This document shows, piece by piece, positions 44,438 to 51,531 of a stretch of DNA of 62,432 bases. The stretch's first letter is position 1; each line of letters opens with the position of its first letter. The DNA comes from an uncultured Eubacteriales bacterium (GTDB taxonomy: Bacteria > Bacillota > Clostridia > Oscillospirales > Acutalibacteraceae). The DNA is taken from the NCBI GenBank assembly GCA_900314355.1, contig OMUY01000091.1, positions 1 to 62,432 of the forward strand, given 5' to 3'. A model generated the notes under the pieces. That model was not told the DNA's origin. It worked only from the letters and a program-made list of their open reading frames with translations, and ran no database searches. The position numbers and the translations under genes were made by a program.

Positions 44438-45270
44438 TGGCGGAAAGACCTGAAAATCTCATACCGACAATCGGGGTAATCAAAGATATACGGGTAGATA
44501 CTCCCGACATCAAAACTTTTACGGTAGTCACAAGGGATGGAAAAAAACCGTTTGACCACAAGCCCGGACAGTGCGCTATGCTGTCAATACCGGGAGTCGG
44601 CGAGGCGATGTTTTCGATAACGTCGTCGCCGACAGTCACCGACCGCATGGAATTTTCCGTAAAAAAATGCGGAAGACTTACGGATATTCTTCATCAGACT
44701 GAGATAGGGCAGGAGATAACAATCAGAGGTCCATACGGCAGGCCTTTCCCGGTAGATACCGATTTCAAAGGCAAAGACCTGCTTTTCATCTCAGGCGGTG
44801 TAGGACTTGCTCCTATTCATTCGGTAATAGACTACTGCCTTAACAACAGGGAAAATTACGGAAAGATAGCCATAGTATACGGCTCGAGGTCAAAAAACGA
44901 CCTGCTTGATATAGACGAGATAAACAACGTCTGGGCAAAAGCCGAAAATACAGACGTTTATCTGACAATCGACAGAGCGCAGGAAGGATGGAACGGTCAT
45001 GTCGGATTTGTTCCTAATTATGTGACCGAGCTCGGATTTGACACTTCAATGACCGCCGTTCTCTGCGGTCCTCCGATAATGATTAAATTCACGCTCCAAG
45101 GCCTTTATTCTCAGGGATTCAAGCCCGAACAGATATATACCACTCTTGAAATGAGAATGAAATGCGGAATAGGCAAGTGCGGCAGATGCAACGTAGGCAG
45201 CAAGTATGTATGCAAAGACGGCCCCGTATTCAGATTTGACGAGCTGTCTCAACTGCCGGATGAATATTGA
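44434..45270 (+). CDS. flxA: FAD/NAD(P)H-binding subunit, FlxA / AsrB / PyrK-like
   Basis: A 278-residue ferredoxin-reductase-type flavoprotein, the likely NAD(P)H entry point. FAD domain with M-F-S-I-T-S-S-P and R-G-P-Y-G-R-P-F-P; NAD domain with I-S-G-G-V-G-L-A-P-I and A-V-L-C-G-P-P-I-M; C-terminal [2Fe-2S] cysteines in C-G-I-G-K-C-G-R-C-N-V...V-C. Same build as dihydroorotate dehydrogenase electron-transfer subunits. GGAGGTGA precedes overlapping ATGATG codons; 44434 or 44437 is the start. Confidence 0.9.
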   Translation: MMAERPENLIPTIGVIKDIRVDTPDIKTFTVVTRDGKKPFDHKPGQCAMLSIPGVGEAMFSITSSPTVTDRMEFSVKKCGRLTDILHQTEIGQEITIRGPYGRPFPVDTDFKGKDLLFISGGVGLAPIHSVIDYCLNNRENYGKIAIVYGSRSKNDLLDIDEINNVWAKAENTDVYLTIDRAQEGWNGHVGFVPNYVTELGFDTSMTAVLCGPPIMIKFTLQGLYSQGFKPEQIYTTLEMRMKCGIGKCGRCNVGSKYVCKDGPVFRFDELSQLPDEY

Positions 45271-45296
45271 TATTCAAAATAATTAAGGAGAAAATG

Positions 45297-45974
45297 ATGG
45301 AAAATAATATGGTTGACATATATCTTTTCGGCAAAAAATATTCCGTTCCCGACAACCTCACAATCATGAGAGCTATGGAATATGCGGGATATCAGCTTGT
45401 CAGAGGAGTAGGATGCAGAAACGGATTCTGCGGAGCGTGCGCCACAATATACCGTATTAAAGGCGACAGAGATTTAAAGACATGCCTCGCGTGTCAGACA
45501 AAGGTTGAAAACGACATGTATGTGGCGACTCTTCCTTTCTTCCCGCTTGTAAAACAGGTTTACGATATGGATAAGCTTTCGGTGAACGAAACTGTAATGA
45601 TGCAGCTTTATCCCGAAATATATTCGTGCATTGGCTGCAACGCCTGCACAAAAAGCTGTACGCAGGGGCTTTCCGTCATGCAGTATATAGCTTACGCTCA
45701 GAGAGGCGATTTCAAAAAATGCGCCGAGCTTTCTTTTGACTGCGTAATGTGCGGAGTATGTTCTGCAAGATGCCCGGCGGGAATTTCCCACCCTCAGGTC
45801 GCTATGCTCGCAAGAAGACTTAACGGAAAATACATAGCTCCCGAATGCAAACACCTTGAAAAGAGAGTAGAGGAGATAAAAGAGGGCAAGTACGACGACG
45901 AAATGAAAAAGCTTGAAAATATGTCGTTGGACGATATGAAAAACCTTTACAACAACCGTGTCATTGAGAAATAA
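45297..45974 (+). CDS. frdB: Fumarate reductase iron-sulfur subunit (soluble type)
   Basis: A 225-residue protein. The N-terminal plant-type [2Fe-2S] domain has C40, C45, C48 and the C63/C66 pair. It is followed by two C-x-x-C-x-x-C-x-x-x-C motifs (C111-C121 and C149-C159) that fit two [4Fe-4S] clusters, where classical FrdB has one [4Fe-4S] and one [3Fe-4S]. The start is ATG 45297, six bases after AAGGAG; an upstream in-frame ATG at 45267 has no such site. No membrane-anchor gene (frdC/D) is nearby, so the reductase should be cytoplasmic and take electrons from the Hdr/Flx proteins or a thiol donor. Confidence 0.85.
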   Translation: MENNMVDIYLFGKKYSVPDNLTIMRAMEYAGYQLVRGVGCRNGFCGACATIYRIKGDRDLKTCLACQTKVENDMYVATLPFFPLVKQVYDMDKLSVNETVMMQLYPEIYSCIGCNACTKSCTQGLSVMQYIAYAQRGDFKKCAELSFDCVMCGVCSARCPAGISHPQVAMLARRLNGKYIAPECKHLEKRVEEIKEGKYDDEMKKLENMSLDDMKNLYNNRVIEK

Positions 45975-45984
45975 GGAGGCAAAA

Positions 45985-47589
45985 ATGTATTCGGAAAGAT
46001 TTCAGGAATCCCTTAAAAAAGTAGAAGAGAAAAGAGATTACAATACCGAGCTTGAACCTGTCAGAATGACGGCGGAAGAAAAAGACGAGGTTTTGGCGTC
46101 ATATCATCCTGACTACAGAAAAGATAAATTCGAGGTTTTGAAGATAGGTCCGAATAAAGGCGAAAAAGTTCCCACGGAGCTTGCCGCTATGCTTCAGGCT
46201 CATTCGAGAATCGCCGGGAAAACGAAGGAAATCGATCTTGAAAATCCTGATTACGATGTTGACGTTCTTATAATCGGCGGAGGCGGAGCAGGTTCGTCGG
46301 CGGCTATAGAAGCGGATAACGCCGGCGCGAAGGCGATGATAGTCACAAAGCTCAGAATAGGCGACGCAAATACTATGATGGCCGAAGGCGGAATACAGGC
46401 AGCCGACAAGGAAAACGATTCGCCCGCGATTCATTTTGTCGACGCGTATGGCGGAGGACATTTCGCGGCCAAAAAAGAGCTTCTTGAAAAACTTGTGACA
46501 GAGGCTCCCGAAGCTATTCAGTGGCTTTCCGATCTCGGCGTAGAGTTCGATAAGGACAAAGACGGCAATATGATAACGACTCACGGCGGCGGAACATCGA
46601 GAAAGAGAATGCACGCCGCAAAAGATTATTCCGGCGCAGAGATAATGAGAACTCTCAGAGACGAGGTTCTTAACAGACAGATACCCGTAGTCGATTTTAC
46701 ATCGGCGATAGATCTTATCCTCGATGAAAACGGCAATGCGGCCGGAGCTGTTTTGATGAATATGGAGACTAAAGAGCTTCTCGTAGCGAAAGCAAAAACA
46801 GTAATTATCGCCACCGGAGGAGCCGGCAGAATGCATTATCAGGGTTTCCCGACTTCAAACCACTACGGCGCGACTGCCGACGGACTTGTCCTCGGATACA
46901 GAGCAGGCGCTAAGCTTCTCTATGCCGACACTTTGCAGTATCATCCCACCGGAGCGGCTTTCCCCGAACAGATATTCGGCGCTCTCGTAACAGAAAAGGT
47001 CAGGTCTTTGGGCGCGAAAGTCGTAAACGTTGACGGCGATGTCTTCGTCCATCCCCTTGAGACGAGAGACGTAGAAGCGGCGGCGATAATCAGGGAATGC
47101 AACGGAAGAAACAAAGGCGTTGACACAGGCTCAGGCAAGGCTGTGTGGCTCGACACGCCTATGATTGAAAAAATCGGCGGCGCAGGAACAATTGAAAAGA
47201 GAATACCGGCTATGTACAGAATGTTCGCAAAATTCGGAATAGATATGAGAGCAGAGCCTATACTCGTATATCCTACTCTTCACTATCAGAACGGCGGACT
47301 TGACATCAACACAAACGGCGAAACAACAAATATCAAAAATCTTTTCGCCGCCGGCGAGGTAGTCGGCGGAATACACGGCAGAAACAGACTTATGGGCAAC
47401 TCCCTGCTTGACGTAATAGTATTCGGAAGAAACGCGGGCGTAAACGCGGCGGCCGCCTCAAAGACAGCTAAAGTCGGAAAACTTACTTTAAAGCATATAG
47501 ACAATTACGAGGAGACTATAGCGGAAGCCGGAATAGACACCTCTCTTGTCTCGCCCAAGCTTCTGCCGGACTACACGAGAAAAGTTTGA
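45985..47589 (+). CDS. frdA: Fumarate reductase / succinate dehydrogenase flavoprotein subunit
   Basis: A 534-residue FAD protein. The FAD loop I-I-G-G-G-G-A-G-S-S-A-A starts near residue 96, after a 90-residue N-terminal extension that classical FrdA lacks. All substrate residues seem to be kept: H320 (Q-Y-H-P-T-G), R340 (T-E-K-V-R), H433 (T-L-H-Y-Q-N-G-G) and R468 (H-G-R-N-R-L). The position of the FAD-linking His (before T-x-x-A-E-G-G) is N129, so FAD should be non-covalent, as in soluble fumarate reductases and L-aspartate oxidase. The usual C-terminal helical domain is short or absent. No signal peptide. L-aspartate oxidase is the alternative, but frdB next to it argues for fumarate reductase. 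AGGAGG sets the start; ATG 45958 is rejected. Confidence 0.87.
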   Translation: MYSERFQESLKKVEEKRDYNTELEPVRMTAEEKDEVLASYHPDYRKDKFEVLKIGPNKGEKVPTELAAMLQAHSRIAGKTKEIDLENPDYDVDVLIIGGGGAGSSAAIEADNAGAKAMIVTKLRIGDANTMMAEGGIQAADKENDSPAIHFVDAYGGGHFAAKKELLEKLVTEAPEAIQWLSDLGVEFDKDKDGNMITTHGGGTSRKRMHAAKDYSGAEIMRTLRDEVLNRQIPVVDFTSAIDLILDENGNAAGAVLMNMETKELLVAKAKTVIIATGGAGRMHYQGFPTSNHYGATADGLVLGYRAGAKLLYADTLQYHPTGAAFPEQIFGALVTEKVRSLGAKVVNVDGDVFVHPLETRDVEAAAIIRECNGRNKGVDTGSGKAVWLDTPMIEKIGGAGTIEKRIPAMYRMFAKFGIDMRAEPILVYPTLHYQNGGLDINTNGETTNIKNLFAAGEVVGGIHGRNRLMGNSLLDVIVFGRNAGVNAAAASKTAKVGKLTLKHIDNYEETIAEAGIDTSLVSPKLLPDYTRKV

Positions 47590-47703
47590 TTATTTTTCAT
47601 TGATTTAAATGCGGCGTGAAATTAAATCGCCGTGATTATAAATAATCTTAAAAAAAATCAACGCAAAGATGATCGGGCGCTTAAAAACAACAGAAGCATA
47701 AGA

Positions 47704-47730
47704 AAATCTCCGCTTTTTGCGGAGATTTTT
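47704..47730 (+). terminator. Rho-independent terminator of the ldh-frdA cluster
   Basis: AAATCTCCGC and GCGGAGATTT form a perfect 10-bp stem with a 5-base loop and end in Ts. It also serves the convergent gatD-like gene from the other strand. Confidence 0.88.
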
Positions 47731-47746
47731 ATGTTCGGCGAATTTT

Positions 47747-48451
47747 TTACAAATCTTTTTTTGGGTCGTAAAATTCCTTTATTCTTCTTTCATAGTTCTC
47801 AAAAGCAAGCTTTTCAAACGGAATTACGACTTCTTTTCCGTTTGCTTCCGATAAAATTTTCTTTGTAAACGAAGGATTTTGAATAATGAACGGTCCGAGC
47901 GAATAAGTAGCGAAGAAATTATTCCTTTTTACGCCTTCAAAATCCGCGCCTTTGTTAAGACCTATTCCTCTGTCTGTTTTGATGAAATACGGGAAATCGG
48001 ATGTATCGGCAAATCCCTCCGTGAACTGGGATTTAAATCCGATTATCGTGATGGAATCATATTTTCCGACAAAAAGACCGTGGTATCTTTTCATAAGTTT
48101 CTCTACGGAATGAAACGGGAAAAGACCGAGAGCCTTTTTCTCGTAGTTGTCTCCCGTAATTTTCGTGCCGAGACAGTCAAGGGAAGTAGATGTGAAAAGT
48201 CCGTGGACGCCTGAAGATATAAGTTCATTCAGTTTGTCTTTGTACGGCATTAAAGCGTCGATAGATCTGTCTCTGTTTTTCTCGCTCATTCCGCCCATGT
48301 AAATAAAATCCGGTTTTTCCGAGACGAAACGAGGTTCTTCGCCTATATTGTCGAATATAATCTCCGCCTCCGGAATCGTTTTTTTCAAAAATTCCGGTAC
48401 GGCTTCTTCGCCGTAAAGATAAAAATCCGGATAAAGAAATTCTATTTTCAT
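47747..48451 (-). CDS. GatD-like glutamine amidotransferase, catalytic residues missing
   Basis: A 234-residue class I glutamine-amidotransferase-like protein next to a MurT-like gene. It keeps the family frame: F-L-Y-P-D-F-Y-L-Y-G-E at the start, F-I-Y-M-G-G-M, and G-V-H-G-L-F-x(6)-C-L-G. Where GatD has the nucleophile in C-G-G-Y-Q-L-L-G, this protein reads STSLDCLG, so the nucleophile position is S88. Where GatD has the His in T-Y-L-H-G-P, it reads T-Y-S-L-G-P, so the His position is L185. The glutaminase reaction (ammonia for lipid II D-Glu amidation) is therefore unlikely; a structural or binding role, or another chemistry, is more likely. No frameshift is seen. Cytoplasmic. Confidence 0.75.
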   Translation of the reverse strand: MKIEFLYPDFYLYGEEAVPEFLKKTIPEAEIIFDNIGEEPRFVSEKPDFIYMGGMSEKNRDRSIDALMPYKDKLNELISSGVHGLFTSTSLDCLGTKITGDNYEKKALGLFPFHSVEKLMKRYHGLFVGKYDSITIIGFKSQFTEGFADTSDFPYFIKTDRGIGLNKGADFEGVKRNNFFATYSLGPFIIQNPSFTKKILSEANGKEVVIPFEKLAFENYERRIKEFYDPKKDL

Positions 48452-48503
48452 ATTTTCAACCTTAAAATGTGTATCGCAAATTTGTTTTTCCGCATTCTTT
48501 ATT

Positions 48504-48525
48504 CAGGCAGGTTTCAGCCTGCCTG
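48504..48525. repeat. Hairpin between the murT-like and gatD-like genes
   Basis: CAGGCAGG (48504-48511) and CCTGCCTG (48518-48525) form a perfect 8-bp stem with a 6-base loop just after the murT-like stop. No U tract follows on the minus strand, so it may slow or stabilise the transcript rather than end it. Confidence 0.5.
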
Positions 48526-48528
48526 CTT

Positions 48529-49893
48529 TCATGCTTTTAATTTTTCTCTTATTATCGGCGCCGCTTTATTGTAGCAGATGTCGATATTGTCGATATCGTG
48601 CATTATGACGAAAGTATCGACGCCTTTTGCCGAAACATTTTCGGCAGCTTCCTGAGATGAATACCTGTATAATATTTTGTCTTCGGGAAAACCTGCCGTC
48701 AAAAATCTGTACGCGAGATCTCCGGCTCTCGGACCGGCGATGTAGATTTTTTCGATGTCCGGGGTGTTTAGAGCTTCTACGTCCGATTCCCAGTGCCAGC
48801 ATGTATTTTCTGATGAAGAGGATGCGTATCTTTCATCGTCTATCATAATGAATATCTGCTTTTTTCCCGGAAGAGTCGGAACCATGTGGCAGGAACGTGA
48901 AAACGCAACCGGGTTAAGTCCCTTTGTCATCTGGAAAATAAGTTTTGTATTTCCGACTTTCTCCTCTTTGAACCTTGAGCCTACAACTTTGATGTTTGAA
49001 ACGTCTCTTTTTATGCTTTCGTAAGAATACCCGAGTTCTCTTAATACGGTAATAGCGGCGATCTCATTGTAGATATTGAAAATCGCGTCGTTTACTATCT
49101 TGTATTTTTCTTCTTTTCCCTTCGCGTTTACGGTGATAATACCGTTTTCTCTGTCGATTTTTTCAACCGTGTAGTCCGGGTCGGGATTTTTAAGACCGCA
49201 TTCGGGGCAGTAAGCTTTTCCGATATGGTGGTATCTGCGGAAGGTAAATACTGTTTTTCCTCCGCAGTCAGGGCATATTTTAGCATCGTTTATAATATTT
49301 TTCTCGGGTTTTTCACCTTCCTGTGGCGCTATTGAGAAAAACGTTCTGCTTTTGTTTTTATTTCTGCCGAGGCGGGATGAAATGATGTCGTCGGAATTTA
49401 ATATAAGCTTTGCCGATGAAGGTATATTGTCGTTGATTATATTGAAAATGAAATCGGTGTTGGCGTTTCTCTCCACAGAATCTCTGAAAAGGTCGGCGCA
49501 GATGATATAATCCGGCTCTATGTATTTGTAAACGTGAGGCGACGAGCGTTCGTCTACTTCGAGAATGTAATAATCGTATTTTGACTTGTTGTGAATATCT
49601 ACGCCGTTTAAAAACGTGGTGATTATTCCGTCTATTGTGTTGGAACCGAAATTGTTGTCGGTGAAGCTTACTCCCTCCTGCCTGAGACAGTCCTCAATCA
49701 TATTTGATGTTGTCGTCTTTCCGTCGGTTCCGGTAATACAGATAATGTGTTTGGGTTTGCCTATATATTTCATTATCTGCGGGCATAATCTTCTCGCTAT
49801 CCTGCCCGGAAGATATGTGCCCCTTCTGTGAAAGACGTTCAGCGACGCCTTTGTGATTTTTCCGGCAAGAAAAGCCGTTTTAAAATTATTCAA
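48529..49893 (-). CDS. MurT-like Mur ligase family protein (DUF1727)
   Basis: A 454-residue cytoplasmic Mur-ligase-fold protein. The P-loop I-T-G-T-D-G-K-T-T-T is at residues 54-62, and a zinc ribbon (C-P-D-C-G-G...Y-C-P-E-C-G) is inserted in the middle domain as in MurT. The C-terminal DUF1727 domain has L-N-P-V-A-F. In canonical MurT a D-x-S-W-x-W-D-x-D-F-E stretch supplies an Asp to the GatD active site; here the same place reads N-T-C-W-H-W-E-S-D-V-E. MurT/GatD amidates D-Glu of lipid II; with its GatD partner altered as described, this pair may be a divergent paralogue. A flavodoxin gene lies 40 bases upstream. Confidence 0.85.
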   Translation of the reverse strand: MNNFKTAFLAGKITKASLNVFHRRGTYLPGRIARRLCPQIMKYIGKPKHIICITGTDGKTTTSNMIEDCLRQEGVSFTDNNFGSNTIDGIITTFLNGVDIHNKSKYDYYILEVDERSSPHVYKYIEPDYIICADLFRDSVERNANTDFIFNIINDNIPSSAKLILNSDDIISSRLGRNKNKSRTFFSIAPQEGEKPEKNIINDAKICPDCGGKTVFTFRRYHHIGKAYCPECGLKNPDPDYTVEKIDRENGIITVNAKGKEEKYKIVNDAIFNIYNEIAAITVLRELGYSYESIKRDVSNIKVVGSRFKEEKVGNTKLIFQMTKGLNPVAFSRSCHMVPTLPGKKQIFIMIDDERYASSSSENTCWHWESDVEALNTPDIEKIYIAGPRAGDLAYRFLTAGFPEDKILYRYSSQEAAENVSAKGVDTFVIMHDIDNIDICYNKAAPIIREKLKA

Positions 49894-49933
49894 GTTATTT
49901 TTCTCCTCCTGCTTGTTTTCGGCAAGATTTTTT

Positions 49934-50383
49934 TTATATAATGTCTTTTAATATAGGACCGTTTACAAGTTCACTCCCGATTAAGTCGATGTCGGGATAT
50001 TCTTTTTTCATCTGTTCTGCGATTTTTTCTATACCGGTACCGCCCGATGTGCAGAACAATACTGTTTTCTTGCCTTTGAAATCGTTTGCCTCTATAAATG
50101 AGTTTATTATTTTTGGATATGTGTACCACCAAACGGGGAAACCTATGTAAATTACGTCGTAGCCGCTCAAATCCTTATGTTTTTCCTTCAATTCGGGACG
50201 GCAGTCTTTGTCCTTGTATTCGAGCGTCGTGCGGCTTTTTTTGTCCTGCCAGTTAAGATCCCCTGACGTGTACGGTTTTTCCGGCATTATTTCATAAAGA
50301 TCTCCGCCTGTTATTTTTGCAAGTCTCTCGGCTTTTTTCTTTGTTGTTCCGGTTGCCGAAAAATAAGCTATCAATTTTTTCAC
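49934..50383 (-). CDS. Flavodoxin
   Basis: A 149-residue FMN-binding electron carrier. The phosphate loop Y-F-S-A-T-G-T-T-K-K is at residues 7-16; the flavin-flanking segments are I-G-F-P-V-W-W-Y-T-Y-P and F-C-T-S-G-G-T-G. It resembles the clostridial flavodoxin_4 type found as small reductases. It has no signal peptide and probably shares a transcript with the murT-like gene. The partner is unknown. Confidence 0.9.
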   Translation of the reverse strand: MKKLIAYFSATGTTKKKAERLAKITGGDLYEIMPEKPYTSGDLNWQDKKSRTTLEYKDKDCRPELKEKHKDLSGYDVIYIGFPVWWYTYPKIINSFIEANDFKGKKTVLFCTSGGTGIEKIAEQMKKEYPDIDLIGSELVNGPILKDII

Positions 50384-50566
50384 TTTTATTGCCTCTTTTC
50401 TGCATATACAGATATAATATCAGCAAAGCATAAAGATAATATTTAATTTTGGAAAAAATCAAAAAATATTTGATGATTTAAATTTACGCAGATAAAAAAT
50501 AAACTTTCGCAAATATTTAAGCCCGCAATATTTTGACGGACTTATATATTTGCTTTTTTAAGTCAA

Positions 50567-50618
50567 AAATAAAACGGAGAACAAAGAAAATAAAAAAAGT
50601 CTTTTCTCTGTTCCCGTC
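50567..50618 (-). terminator. Terminator of ssrA
   Basis: On the minus strand, ACGGGAACAGAGAAAA pairs imperfectly with TTTCTTTGTTCTCCGT around a T-rich loop and is followed by TTTATTTTT, about 12 bases after the tmRNA 3' end. Confidence 0.7.
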
Positions 50619-50629
50619 TGATATAAATA

Positions 50630-50985
50630 TGGTGGAGATGGCGGTAATCGAAACCGCGTCCGAAAATTCGTCGTCAAGACTTTCTACGTGCTTATCTTCC
50701 GCTTTATCTTAATCCAGGCACGGCAGGAAGCTGCCTTGCAAAGAAGCAGGATGAATATTTGCGTGGCGCGACCTTCATCCGCAATCAACGCGCACGTTCA
50801 TCGGTTAGTCCACGCGGATTCGCCGGTCACCGATAGCTCCGGCGATCCACGGCAGCGCCCTCAGGCAGCTGCTAATTCAGTATGAGTGTTGTCGTTTATT
50901 TCTAAACGTCTGCGCTTTTAAAGAGATTCGCATACTCTGCACGCTTATCGAGATTCAAAACCCCCGTCGAAATCCTTTCATCCCC
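50630..50985 (-). ncRNA. ssrA: tmRNA
   Basis: A one-piece transfer-messenger RNA of about 356 bases, read from 50985 to 50630. The 5' end GGGGATG pairs with CATCTCC before the encoded 3' ACCA, forming the tRNA-like acceptor (one G-U). The near-universal GGATTTCGACGGGGG follows the 5' stem, and the T-arm region GGTTTCGATTACCGCC lies at the 3' end. The tag frame ends GAA TTA GCA GCT GCC TGA; the most likely tag is INDNTHTELAAA, with ATA at the resume position. The middle is G+C-rich pseudoknot sequence. Together with SmpB, encoded next to it on the same strand, it rescues stalled ribosomes. Confidence 0.96.
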
Positions 50986-51039
50986 TTAAAAAACAAAGCC
51001 GAAAAATTTCTGAATGTCGAAAATCCAATTTAAGATTTA

Positions 51040-51513
51040 TCAGCTTTTATCATATCTGATTGAACGGGCGATGTCCCTTTCCGCATCTTTTTTAGCTTGA
51101 GTTTCACGTTTATCGTATAGTTTTTTACCTTTGCAGAGACCTATTTTCATTTTTGCTTTTCCTTTTACAAAATAAACCTCCAATGGAATAATAGCATAAC
51201 CCTGAGTTTTTGTCAATGAAAAAAGTTTAAGAATTTCTTTTTTGTGAAGGAGCAGTTTTTTCTTTCTTAGCGGGTCTCTGTTGAAAATATTTCCGTGGTC
51301 GTACGGCGAAATGTGAACGCCGTTCGCGAATATTTCACCGTTTTTTACCTCGCACCACGAATCCTTTAAATTGATTTTGCCCTGTCTTATTGATTTTACC
51401 TCGGTTCCGAAAAGTTCTATGCCCGCCTCGTAGGTTTCAATTACAAAATAATCGTGATACGCTTTTTTGTTTGTCGATACGGCGGACGAGGTATCTTTGT
51501 TTTTATTAGCCAT
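51040..51513 (-). CDS. smpB: SsrA-binding protein
   Basis: A 157-residue cytoplasmic RNA-binding protein that carries tmRNA into stalled ribosomes. Core motifs: [24 protein letters not shown] in two parts, [11 protein letters not shown], and the basic C-terminal tail ([11 protein letters not shown]) that enters the decoding centre. It lies between argS (18 bases upstream) and ssrA (about 55 bases downstream), a natural functional pairing. Confidence 0.97.
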   Translation of the reverse strand: MANKNKDTSSAVSTNKKAYHDYFVIETYEAGIELFGTEVKSIRQGKINLKDSWCEVKNGEIFANGVHISPYDHGNIFNRDPLRKKKLLLHKKEILKLFSLTKTQGYAIIPLEVYFVKGKAKMKIGLCKGKKLYDKRETQAKKDAERDIARSIRYDKS

Positions 51514-51531
51514 ATTGTTATCGGTATTAAA

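Noticed and set aside
46099-46836. 245-codon minus-strand frame inside frdA
   Set aside because: Shadow of frdA; composition rich in Ser, His and Cys with no motif or start signal.
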